NCBI GenBank assembly: GCA_010093685.1
Contig: MU006220.1
Coordinates: 341,502 to 405,501 of the forward strand
DNA length: 64,000 nt
Direction of reading: 5' to 3'
DNA from: Ophiobolus disseminans
Lineage: Eukaryota > Ascomycota > Dothideomycetes > Pleosporales > Phaeosphaeriaceae
The notes beneath the pieces were generated by a model, which was not told the origin of the DNA, ran no database searches, and saw only the letters and a list, made by a program, of their open reading frames with translations. The position numbers and the translations under genes were made by a program. Positions 11,316-21,444 of this stretch are shown piece after piece. Each line of letters opens with the position of its first letter. Within the stretch, counting starts at the first letter, position 1.

Positions 11316-12496
11316 ATGCCACCATCGAAGAAGCAGAAGACCGGCGAGAACGAGAGTGCTCCAACACAAGATCAGGAGTCCGAAAGTTCAACCCCACACA
11401 AGAACGATAAGGAGGAACATAAAGAGCGTGATGTATGTCTGACGCGACTCAATTCATATCCTGCTCATTGAAGCTTCTAGCATGATTCGATCCCTCTGTA
11501 TGAGTATATCTGCATGCCTCCTCCTCACTTCGAGTACGAAGCTGAGAATCGCATCCTTGGCACCGATGCACTAGAGGAGGATGACATGCACGACAAGTAC
11601 ATCAAGGACTTCAATGAGATTAAATCCCTGATCCTAGAGCCAGCCACAGATCATCCAGACTACAAATGGGTGATGCTGTGGGAGGGATTCAAAAGCTTCC
11701 TCGACTACCGAAGGCGATCGAACTACTGCAATCCGGACAGCTTCGGAATGTACATCTACAACGACTTCAATGGTTGGGGACTTCAGGAGCTTATGGAGAA
11801 CCAAGTGCGTATAAACCCCGAAAACCCCGTTGCCGAAGTTGGGTTCTGACAATTGTGTAGCTGGTTGCGTTCGATGCAACACTCAAGAAGAAAGACGACG
11901 ATGCTCTCAAGCGAACATGGGCAGCCGTTACTGCACTCGGCCTGTGGCTAAATGAAGTGGATATGGGACCTTTCGTCGCCAACGAAGACGGCGAGAAAGT
12001 CCAGGCACTGGTAGGTCTCATGGGATTTGCTCTGCTCCGCGCGCTTGCAGCTCTCGACCACGCTGAGGAGCTCAAGGCGGACACCGAGTTCTTGGACGTT
12101 CCGATTGTCATCACTGGGTTCCTGGAGTGGTCGTCGGATCTGCCGGCCTATGGCATTGACGGTGAGGCCGTCGAATGGCGCCCACATGCTGCCGGATACT
12201 TCAAGCAAGCGAAGTTCAAGTACAGCAAAGGCATTGCAGGCACCGAAAAGCTTATCGAGGAAGCGGAGCCTAGTGACGAAACGAAGCTGGCAAAGAAGAC
12301 TGACAAAGATCCATGGAAATGGACAAGGCGACTCAAGGACTACAAGAGTCTTCATGGCCCTAAGATCGGCGGCACTAAGTACGACATCACTAAAATGAGC
12401 CGCAAGGAGAGGGCAAAGCATGCTTTCGACAACAAGGACCCACTAGCAGATATATCGGAGAAGGATCTGAAAGAGGGCAATCTTGACCTGGCCTGA
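11316..12496 (+). CDS. Unrecognised three-exon gene, 358 aa
   Basis: Exons 11316-11432, 11481-11804 and 11861-12496, with introns GTATGT...TTCTAG (48 bases) and GTGCGT...GTGTAG (56 bases), both phase 0, giving 358 aa. The first exon is highly charged with a possible nuclear signal (PPSKKQKTGE). Exon 2 is acidic and aromatic (HFEYEAENRILGTDALEEDD, then WVMLWEGFKSFLDYRRRSNY). Exon 3 is largely helical (WAAVTALGLWLNEVDMGPFV) with a Lys-rich end. I recognise no domain. It lies 226 bases downstream of the transposase relic but shows no internal stops, so it appears intact. It may be a lineage-specific fungal protein. Confidence 0.68.
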
Positions 12497-12860
12497 ACTG
12501 TAAGGCTGTTGACGGTGACCATCATTTCAGATGGCACATTCTTGTCTACTGAGGCTCTGTTTGGCGGGGTCCGGGACGAGGTTGCTGGTGCCGTTGTCTA
12601 TGCTGTCGAACCAGAGCAACAAGATGATAACCGAATTTCCAATTTTTCTGCGGGCAAGGTCACGGGTGGAAAGCAGCTGGATCATGCTTGGAATTTTAAA
12701 ACAATTCATACATCATTCCAATAACACCAACGTCTCGTACAGTACGAATATGCACTGGGTCCGATCTTCACCATTGTTCGAGATAATGTGCAATATTTGA
12801 CACGATGACGTTTTCTCAACTCCTTACTACCCTTACGTAAACAATGATTGCTGCATCACT
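12497..12860. other. Short convergent intergenic region
   Basis: Lies between the stop of the 358-aa gene and the 3' end of the broken gene on the minus strand. Nothing beyond likely 3' untranslated sequence is seen. Confidence 0.5.
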
Positions 12861-14609
12861 TCAATAATCAATGACCTCTGAGACTGTATCCTCCTCCACA
12901 ACCTCGAGCTCGGTTTGTTTCCGGCCGATCTTGTCGTATGCGCACATTCTGTTTTCCTGTTGTCGCGCCTGGCTATTGAAATGGGGATATTGAGGTGTCA
13001 CTTCTTCCCAATCAGGCCCCCAAACCAAGGGGTCCCGCTGTTTCGAAAAGAAGACGCACGGTTTGTCGAGTTTTGGCCGTTCGACGTGATTGCAGTGGGG
13101 CCTAGTCATATGCCGTACAGCTTCTGACCCAGTGGCTCGACCTTCGACGATAACGCGTGGGTCCAAGGGCACTTCCTCGGCCTGCATGATTTCCTCGAAG
13201 ACCATCCACTCAAGCTCGAGAGGCAGGTATCGGGCGACCGCAATTTGGACTTTGAATCGAATCCCATCGTAGGTGTGACGTTGCAGGACATCCAGCGTTG
13301 GTAGCAGAGTATTGGAAGTACACATGTCCATAGCATGTATGCCTACAACGCATCTCCACCGGCGTATGGATTCATGCAGATTGCGACATGCGCCAGCTGC
13401 ATCTGCACAACATGCTTCATCGAATTCATCATTATCCCGAAACCGACACCGCACCATCTGCGACAGAGCTTCATTGAACGTGTTATGGTAAGGTCCGCCG
13501 TTGTATTCATCGATTTCGTAAGGGTGTAGCAAGCGCTATTTAACGTCCAGGTGGAGATCAAATGCGGCTTTCCAGCTGCCTGGATCGGTCATTCTGGCTA
13601 TTCGTTCGATCTCTTCGTGGAGCAATTGGAAGAATCAGTCGCTTTGCATACGAGAGAGGTGTGGATTGAGCTTGCAGTAAACGGATTGACTTGCACGTGA
13701 TTGCTTGCACTGTCAGCACCGTATTGCGGGTTCGTAATTCCCGAAGCAGTCTTACAGGGCGAGAATATATCGACGCCTTCCCACCATTTCTCCTACTTCC
13801 CCACCGAATCTCGAATCTCTCCTATCGCTGTTTGGATTTCCCCTCTTTTGCTCTTCACCTCGGCTAAGAGCTTCTCAAAAAGGCTGTTTAGATCTATGAG
13901 TGACGATTGGAGGTCGATCGCTCTTTGCTTAATCGCCGGTGCTTTGCTATAAGGTGAGCTCGTGAATACTGTTAGTTCACTGTAGTTATCGTGTGTCGCA
14001 ACAGCGTCTGCCGCACAATCCGCAACCTTTTCTAAGCCAGTCACATTCAAGACTGATGATGGGTTTTCTGGGATGTAGTACTAGTACGTCTCGTTTTCGA
14101 TCTGCTGACGTAGGCGCTTGTACGACCCCGTCTCACTTTGCAGCTCTGAGTTGTCCGACGGAAGCGGAGTGACGGGGTTGATGCAAGGTGACTGAGGTGG
14201 TATCATGCATGAACACACCAGCCTTCTGCGACTTCAGTCCCCTCTTTGTACTGGTCGCAATCGTGAGTAAGGAGGAAAGGATCCTCCGGTTCGCCACCCT
14301 TTCGTTTGCGGGGTATCCATGACTTATAGATGCTTCGGTCAGGCGAGAAAGAACAGGTGCGGCACCCCATTGCTACTGTGGACGAACATCTCCCACAGTG
14401 GTAGTAATGCTGGCAATGTTGTCCCATCTCTTGTACTTCGGCACAGTCGCATGCCCTACAGTTGTCGTTTCCGCATGAAAACGCTATATGTTCGTGTTCG
14501 TGATCCTAATGCAGCGATTGGCGAAGCTTTCAAATCGAGAATCAGAGTGAGCCACCTCGTGCGTGAAATACTCAACCCCTGGTTCGAGTTTGTAGAATCC
14601 AGCTGACAT
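12861..14609 (-). pseudogene. Broken gene copy A, unrecognised Cys-rich family
   Basis: Reading the minus strand from an ATG at 14609 (MSAGFYKLEPGVEYF), one can follow a single ancestral protein through several interruptions. An N-terminal Cys/His-rich module (GQHCQHYYHCGRC, then MGCRTCSF) spans about 14500-14350. After a frame change near 14205 a coiled-coil-like stretch follows to the motif EKWWEGVDIFSP (about 13790-13755), where a GTAAGA donor sits. A downstream part begins near 13640 and ends with a 223-codon open stretch containing NTLLPTLDVLQR. In-frame stops occur at 14081-14083 (TAG), 13793-13795 (TAG), 13635-13637 (TGA) and 13536-13538 (TAG); all can arise by C-to-T change. Copy B at 15.1-16.3 kb shares the later motifs, which is why I treat this as one gene. 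Exons could hide some stops, but not all plausibly. Confidence 0.6.
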
Positions 14610-15069
14610 TTAGGATGGAGTGAATGTCGTGAATAACATGGGTAGTTGAGATTTGTTTGTATAGAGAAGTACTTGTTTTGGACGTACTTTTGCAGGACAA
14701 TATATAAGCGCTAGTACTAAGCAGCAGGATGATAAACACAATGTGATGTTTCAGGAAGCGCGGATAGTTGGTGTGTGCCTCGCGCTAACGGTAAAACACT
14801 TTCGGGATACTCCTACTTGTATATGGCCATAGATTTCGCAAATTGTTGTATGGTTGGTGACAAGTTTGCACACCGAGAATGAAGTCGATCGTGATTCGGA
14901 TCAACCTTAGAAAGGAAGGTGGGGCAGCGGGGCAGCGACATGACCGAACAGGCACTGGTTCTGCAATCACGTCGATACCTAGGCATTAGACAGAACAGCT
15001 TGTTGCCCTTTAGAACAAGTCAATGTACATGTTTGCTTGATAATAGAAAGCACTATCTGCTTGTTCTCC

Positions 15070-16258
15070 TTAGTCCAGATCCGCCCAGGAAGTTCTCTCA
15101 AAGCTCTTCGAGTCGCCCTCCTCAAAGGCATTGTCAAAGTCAGAATTGTACATTTCAAAGTCCTTTGGAGGCCCATCCCGATCCAACCCATGGGGATGAA
15201 CCGCGTGTTGCATCTAACATAGGAAGAAGGGTATTGTAGACACAGACTCGGGCGCCTATGGCGGTGCATTCCCGCTTGTTCATGCGCTCCCGTGTATCTC
15301 TGCATCGTTTTGCTGCGCCCACGTAGTATTTCCTGACTTCTTTAGGACGTGCTTCGTAGTCAACGTGCAGTAGTTCTGAAAGCAATCGATCCAGTTTTCC
15401 ATGATGAGCGGAACGTGCCGCATTTCCGGTGTAGCAAGTTGTTGCATCGGGCTTTTGCAGAACATGCAACTTGATGTCTAGTTGAAGATTAAAAGCTGTT
15501 CTGTAGCCACCATCTCCCATTTAAAACACTGCGTTGGCCTCTTCTCCTAACAATTCGAGAAAGAAGTCTTCGTCCCAATCGTCCAGGCGACCGAGCTCAT
15601 TAACGATCTGCGCCTTCTCCAAAAGTTAATTTGCGTAGCTGATGTCTGTCGGAGCATTGGCGCGGCGTAGCTCGGGCCATATGCGTGAAGCCTCTGTCTT
15701 CATCAGTAAAGAGCATTTCTTTAGATACAAGAGATATGTTACCTGGAGAAAAAACGTTCCCACACTCCCACCACCGCTCTTGTTTTACCGTCTCTATCTT
15801 AGCTTCCTCTAGAAGATCGTATGTCTTTGCGTTTTCCACCCTCAATGCCTCCATGAAGTCATGACACATGCGTGAAACGCGTTGCAATCGTATTTCGAGC
15901 TCCAATCCCCGACGCTCGAGTTCGGGTACCACTAGGTTTGGTCCGTTGTTCATGAAATGGCTGAGAGATTCGTATTCAAAACGATTCTCCAACATGGATC
16001 CCAAGTCAAGCTCCAGCTGCGCGTTGTGCTCCTTGTTGAACCAATTGAACAATTCAGAGTCGCTGGACTTTGAGCTGGAACTGCATGTGCGTTGCCGTTT
16101 GTGTGGGCTGTTTGCGGTTGCATCTTGAGCTGGATTGATTGAAATGGTGGGTTTTGTGGAAACCGCGTCTTGCGTGCAAGAAGGAAGACACGCTGATGGA
16201 TGTTTGATGTGCGTTGTAGCCGTTCGTGCTGCGACTAGTTTCGAAGTGAACGTTAGCG
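15070..16258 (-). pseudogene. Broken gene copy B, paralogue of copy A
   Basis: Minus-strand relic related to copy A. Order of recognisable blocks: an N-terminal basic/Ser-rich segment without an ATG, FNWFNKEHNAQLELDLGS, a helical region ending KQERWWECGNVFSP (matching EKWWEGVDIFSP of copy A, again followed by a GTAACA donor), then after a frame change LDDWDEDFFLELLGEEA, an in-frame TAA at 15521-15523, then YRTAFNLQLDIK (copy A: WKAAFDLHLDVK) and NTLLPMLDATR (copy A: NTLLPTLDVLQR). After a further frame change near 15195 the frame reads GPPKDFEMYNSDFDNAF to a natural-looking stop at 15070. The Cys-rich N-terminal module of copy A is not seen, so the 5' end seems lost. Function unknown. Confidence 0.55.
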
Positions 16259-16609
16259 TCTACGCGTCGCGTGTTGCGTGGTTAGCGCAGCCCCTGAACG
16301 CGACTGGCCTCCCGATTCTTTGACCTATCGACTTTCTCGACGGCAGACACAAGGCATACGATCCTCAAACCAGCTCAATCCAAGGATGCTCGACTTACAA
16401 ATGATGGTACTAGCTACGTCGAGCGGAACGATCACCTTCGTAGGTTTTTCGATGAACCGAATTTGTTCGCACATCAAATTTAACAAACTAAATCGAGTCA
16501 ACTTCAACTTCAATGAATAGTGACCAAGTTTTGGGTGTTCCTTCACCTACACAAGGCAATTGACATATCATAGCAACACGCAGACTAACAAGTCGTTGAC
16601 AATGAAGTG

Positions 16610-18453
16610 TCACACGTCGTTGCCACTTCCGCCCACACCCTTCGTCCGCTTCAAACCCTTGCCCTCGTAGAACTGCCTCTCCTCAAAGATCTTGATATCC
16701 TCTGTATTCGTCCTACCCTCCTTCCTTGCCTGGTTCGCCAATCTCCTGACTCTCATGACATCGTACTCCGTATTTCTCGTGAGCCACCACGTCCACAAAT
16801 TGCTAACCCATCCGGCGATCGTAAACGCCGCCGCAATCGCAAAACTCGTCTTATACCCATTATGCGCCCACTTGCTCTGAAACAGCTGTGGCCCGACCAC
16901 GCCGCCCAGCTGTGCAATACCAGACTGTAACCCTAGAGTGAACGCCGTGCCTGTGCTGCCGATGAGCGTGGCGCTGCGCCATGCCCAGAAGGGTGAGAAG
17001 TATGATTGGTAGAATAGATTACCGAGCACACAGGCGATGTAGATTCCTGTGCGGTTGGAAATGGTGAAGAAGAGCACGAAGCAGATCACCATGCCGCTCA
17101 GGATGAACATGATGTACGCGGGACGTACAATCCAGGCGCGCTCCATGAACCAGGCACTGAACAGGAGGCCGACGACTGCGGCGGCGAAGGGCGGGATAAG
17201 AAGCAGTTGGTTGCGAGGCAGACCGACGAAGCCGAGGTTTGTAATGATAGTCGGGAGATACCATGTCAGTGCGTAGCCACTGAAACGGAAGGTTAGCTGG
17301 TACATGGAACCGTTGGAAAGAGAGGCTTACCCGAGATTGACAAGTGTTTGACTGAGCATGAAAGACCAAATTAGCCACTCCCCCAAAACGCCCTTGATCT
17401 CTTTGCTTGAGAAATTAGGATCACTCGTCATCGGAGCGCTTTCTGGCAATCGCGTCTCAATGAACTCCTGTTCGCGCTCTGTGAACCACCGATTCGACCG
17501 CTCGCTCTTCGGCCAATCGGGAAGATAGTACCAAACGACACCAGAAAATAAGATAGTGGCAAGACCTTCTAAGATGTATACCCACCGCCAAGCGGACAAT
17601 CCAACGATGCCGTTCATGTACGAGATGGCGTACGCGAGTAGTGCGCTAACCATACCGGAGACTGCGCTCCAGCAGAAGAAGTATGCGATTACACGGCCCA
17701 TTTCATCGGGGCGGTACCACGCTTGGAATTGTGCTAGGAGGCCAGGGAACATGCCTGCTTCGAACATGCTGTGCAAGTTAGATTGAGTGGCTGGTGTAAC
17801 GGTTCAAAGAAATATACCCGAGTAAAAATCGCATGGCGTATAAGTCATTGCGCTTCTGCGATGCAGCTTGACACGCAGTGATTATGCCCCAGGTGAGGAA
17901 GATGCGAGCTTGCCAGTTGTGTGGCGCAAAGCGTTTTAGAAGGAGATTGCTGGGCGCTTCGAAGATGATGTACGCAATCTGCACTAGATTTAGCATCTTG
18001 TATATGGCAGTATATCCAGGGCTTGGAACGTACACCGTATATTGAGCCGATCCAATTGTATTCGTTGGAAGACATCTTGAGTTCCTTCATTATGTTGGAC
18101 GGCTGGCCAACTTGCAGGACTCGGATATTGGTTGTGTTATTCTGGTCGACCTTGATGTATGTTAGTTCGTCTCTTGGGCCAGTAACGGTATAGATACTTG
18201 CCTGTTTGATCAGGTACATCATACCGGTTAGAAGGAAGAAGATCTTGTCGACTTTCCGCATGATACGCTTCTCTTCATCGGCAGTAAAGGTCGATAAGAA
18301 TGCAGCTTTTGCCTCTGGGTCGTCTCGTAGGTGGACGATATTTGCACGAGAGGCCTTGTTGTTGGCCTTCTGACGCGCTTCGGTTGCAACATCTTGATTA
18401 ACGACTATATCGCTGGAGGCGGTCGACACTTCAATGTCCTTGGAGCTCGACAT
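16610..18453 (-). CDS. MFS transporter, allantoate permease (Dal5) family
   Basis: Five exons: 18202-18453, 18034-18150, 17818-17978, 17331-17768, 16610-17279, giving 545 aa. It matches the fungal anion:cation symporter (Dal5/Tna1/Vht1-like) branch of the MFS: the block NIMKELKMSSNEYNWIGSIY before TM2, IAYIIFEAPSNLLLKRFAP, GMFEAGMFPGLLAQFQAWY, and the second half starting NLGGYALTWYLPTI. About 12 membrane helices are expected. Substrates in this family include allantoate, nicotinate, pantothenate and biotin; the sequence alone does not choose. Intron 1 (18151-18201, 51 bases) is of the GC-AG type, with donor CAG|GCAAGT and a CTAAC branch site 10 bases before the acceptor AAG. It has no stop and a length divisible by three. 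The ATG at 18453 is the first in frame. Confidence 0.88.
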
Positions 18454-20227
18454 CGTTCGCAAAGATCAAGTGAAGAGTAGATAATGGACCCGACAACATG
18501 GCATGGCGTATATCTTATGTACCCGAACCATCGTGTCGGATGTTCATGCACCTTGACTGCATCCTGTATCCGCCTCTGTACAGTTAAGAACGTCATCAGC
18601 GGCCAGGCCCAACGGTTCATGACGTTCGATTAGCGTGCATTGCAAATCTGGGTCGCAAGATCCTTGGAAGAGGCGTTATCGGAGTAGAGCGCATGTAGCA
18701 CGCCTCGATATCGTGGAGTTGGGCGTGCAAAGTGTTGATATTCACACATGTGGATGGGATGGCGCAATTGTAAACGAACTTGCATCATCAGAACCCTGAA
18801 CCACGTCAACATATGGCCCCGCTCCATTGCATAAACTCGATTCTTCGTTCCTAATACTTCCGGATTGAACTCTGAGAGAGTTTAGCGTAAGCTAGCATTG
18901 TTTAACCGAGCACGTGGGTGCCGCAGCAGTTTCAAAGTGTCCGGTAGGTGAAGATATAATACTCATGAATATGTGGGCTACGACACTGGTGGCACATACC
19001 TGAGACCTTAATGTCCCGAATACATGGCGATCCGACTGTGAATTCTTATGTTTAAGTAACATAATGGATCCGTCTCATTCTCCTGGAGTTGTACTCACAA
19101 GCGTTAGCAACGATATATGAGTATATCGGAAACGAGTCCATTGACTTAATCTACACTTCATTCCTGCTCTCCCAGGTTAAAGACAAAAGGAATTTCCATT
19201 CCTGAACTCTAGAAATGGCAGCTGTCGTGGACGGGGGGACCAGAGACAACCACCAGAGCCACCTGCATGGACGCGAAAATTGTAGACTGTTGTGGGTATG
19301 AGCAGGCCCGATTTGAGGATGTCGAACAACCACGCATCTTATATGAGGAGTCTGATGAATAAACATGCACTTATATACAGCGCGATGGTCATGGAAGGTA
19401 TTCGCGGAGATTGATTGCCAAGATTGTTGATCTTGGGGACGAGGAAGGGGCTAGCAACGAGGCTTGGCTATACTTGCAATTTCAGGCCCCCCATCGCCAT
19501 CTACCCCGCCTTCACCATTTGGGGAAGCCATTTCTGCATTGGTAACAAATTTTGTAAAAGTGCTTCAAAAGTTCCAAGGAACTTATACAATTTATTGAAA
19601 ATGTTTAGTTTTTTGCAATGCACCAACGACGCTGATCCGATTGCTCTTAAGTTAGCAGATTTATTTCATAGTGCGGTTCTAACACATGATGCGCATGTTG
19701 GCCAGGAAGGACTACAGTAACAACCAAGAATCCCAATGTACTGTTGCTGAAACCACTACTTTCAGTCGACTCAAGTTTTGTTGCTTTTTCGACCCAGATC
19801 GGCCTTTCAGCGAGCTTTGTCTATCATACACAAGTCTCTACGACGTGTGAATTACCTGTCGTACACGTGTACAAGATCCTTGCTGCAAGGAGAAAACTCC
19901 ATCATGTGAAGAGCCACGACTGGCTAATCAACTGCAATTCAATCTAGCCACTCACATCAGCCTTCGTTACACTATCATGTAGCGGATTGGACAGGTTTTC
20001 GAGCGAAGCTTGGAGCTGGTTGGCACCAGTCATCTAGAATCGTTGAATTGTTCGGAAGTATGCTGAGAGACATGCATATGACTGCATGAGCTATAAGTGG
20101 TGCGGAGCTTTGGCAGCTCTTTACTTGCAGCCGTGCATCAAGATGACGGAACTTACCTAGCACCCATAGCGACCTTTCGTCACAAGCTTTTGAGAAGCAT
20201 CGAATTCTCAATATCATTCTCAGCGTG
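18454..20227. other. Intergenic, no gene supported
   Basis: About 1.8 kb between the divergent transporter and BLS1 genes. ORFs here (for example around 19415-19950) are short, lack domains and do not connect by splicing into a family I know. No RNA gene or repeat recognised. It should contain both promoters. Confidence 0.5.
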
Positions 20228-20611
20228 ATGTCTTCACCCACCTCATCTTCTACGGACGCAGCTCGCCATACAGCAGAAGCCCGCGCCGCCGTTACAGCCT
20301 CACTCGCCTCGGTCGGCGCATCGGTCGACAACGAGCTGCGCACACGAACCGCCGATCTTCATACAAATTCCGAAGCCATTTCCAAGCAGGAAAAGGAGCT
20401 TGCGAAGCAGACGGCGGCGCTGGCAAAGGAGAGTGCGCAATGGGAGAAGCTGCTCAACGGCGGCACGAAGAAGCTCAATGAGGTAGGGGATATACAGAAT
20501 TGGGCCGAGATGATTGAGAGGGATTTGTTGGTGTTGGAGGAGACGGTGAGGTTGGTGGACGGGAAGAAGGCGGAGGAGACGGCCAGCGGGACTGGTGGGT
20601 GGAGACGATGA
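20228..20611 (+). CDS. BLS1: BLOC-1 subunit 1 (GCN5L1/BLS1) homologue
   Basis: Single-exon 127-aa protein. After a Ser/Ala-rich N-terminus it is one long helix with the GCN5L1 family pattern: repeated Gln/Lys/Ala heptads (KELAKQTAALAKESAQWEKL) followed by the signature KLNEVGDIQNWAEMIERDL, which corresponds to the EIGDVENWARSIE-type motif of BLOC-1 subunit 1. In yeast and fungi this protein is part of an endosomal BLOC-1 complex involved in Rab GTPase regulation and cargo sorting. Length fits the family. I use the ATG at 20228; the codon before it is GTG. Confidence 0.8.
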   Translation: MSSPTSSSTDAARHTAEARAAVTASLASVGASVDNELRTRTADLHTNSEAISKQEKELAKQTAALAKESAQWEKLLNGGTKKLNEVGDIQNWAEMIERDLLVLEETVRLVDGKKAEETASGTGGWRR

Positions 20612-21444
20612 GATGGGTCAACTGGTCTGAGAAGCCTTGCTTGGTGCAATTGTTATTAGGGATACTCCAGGGCTACCGTGCCATGTAAATCTGCACTTCA
20701 TTACTATCAGGACGTTGAGCCTATCGTGTATTGCGGTACTCGGAGGTGTCGGCCGCTTGTCAAGTTGGGTGTGGAATTGGTTCTCGCGAACTTCGCAAAG
20801 AAGAAGGGTACAGTAGTGAAAATCATGTTCAAAACAGATACTTCCGCTTTCTTGCAAGGTGGTGCTCGTGGCGAGATAGTCTAGTCTTCGCGCGTCCGGT
20901 TCGTGATGAGTGGGCACGGGCCAGCTCTCGGACCTCTGCCATCATCGCGGAAACTGCAACGCATAGAAACTGTTTGTAGCTCTAAGCTCCATCAACACTC
21001 TCACCTGCACCCCACATTCGACACACACCGGCTTCTACTTTGCACTCTATCTTTGGCACCTACCCGCCAAGGAAACCGCGCTAGCTGGAAAAAGACCACG
21101 CCTGCACCGTGACTTTGACAGCGCCGCACTCACTCACGCCTCTCCGCCAAACCTCTCTCACAGCCACCTCTCACAGTCCTTACCCAACCGCGCCCTCCTA
21201 CAACGACAAGGGATACTCTTACCCTCAAAAACGGAAACTTCGCTCGCGGGACTGAACCGCACCTTCCTTCGAACCCTAGTGCACCTAAGAAGGCAACCGC
21301 AGCCTGCATCAAGCCGAAGCTCTCGCCGTCGCGGGGACGTTGACAGACCACCGATCCGGCTTTCCGAGAGACTGCTTTGCAAAGCACCAAACTCCGAGGG
21401 ACTGCATGTAAAGGAAGGCTGCAGACCGAGCGCCCGGCGCAAAC
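20612..21444. promoter_or_regulatory. Upstream region of the TOM1 gene
   Basis: No gene is supported between BLS1 and the giant ligase gene. The last 300 bases before 21445 are rich in CACA/CTCT pyrimidine-purine runs (for example CTCACTCACGCCTCTCCGCC), as in leaders of highly expressed fungal genes. No clear TATA box. Confidence 0.4.

Noticed and set aside
19415..19950. ORFs of 101 and 67 aa in the 18.5-20.2 kb gap
   Set aside because: Short, no domain, biased composition; not connectable by plausible introns.
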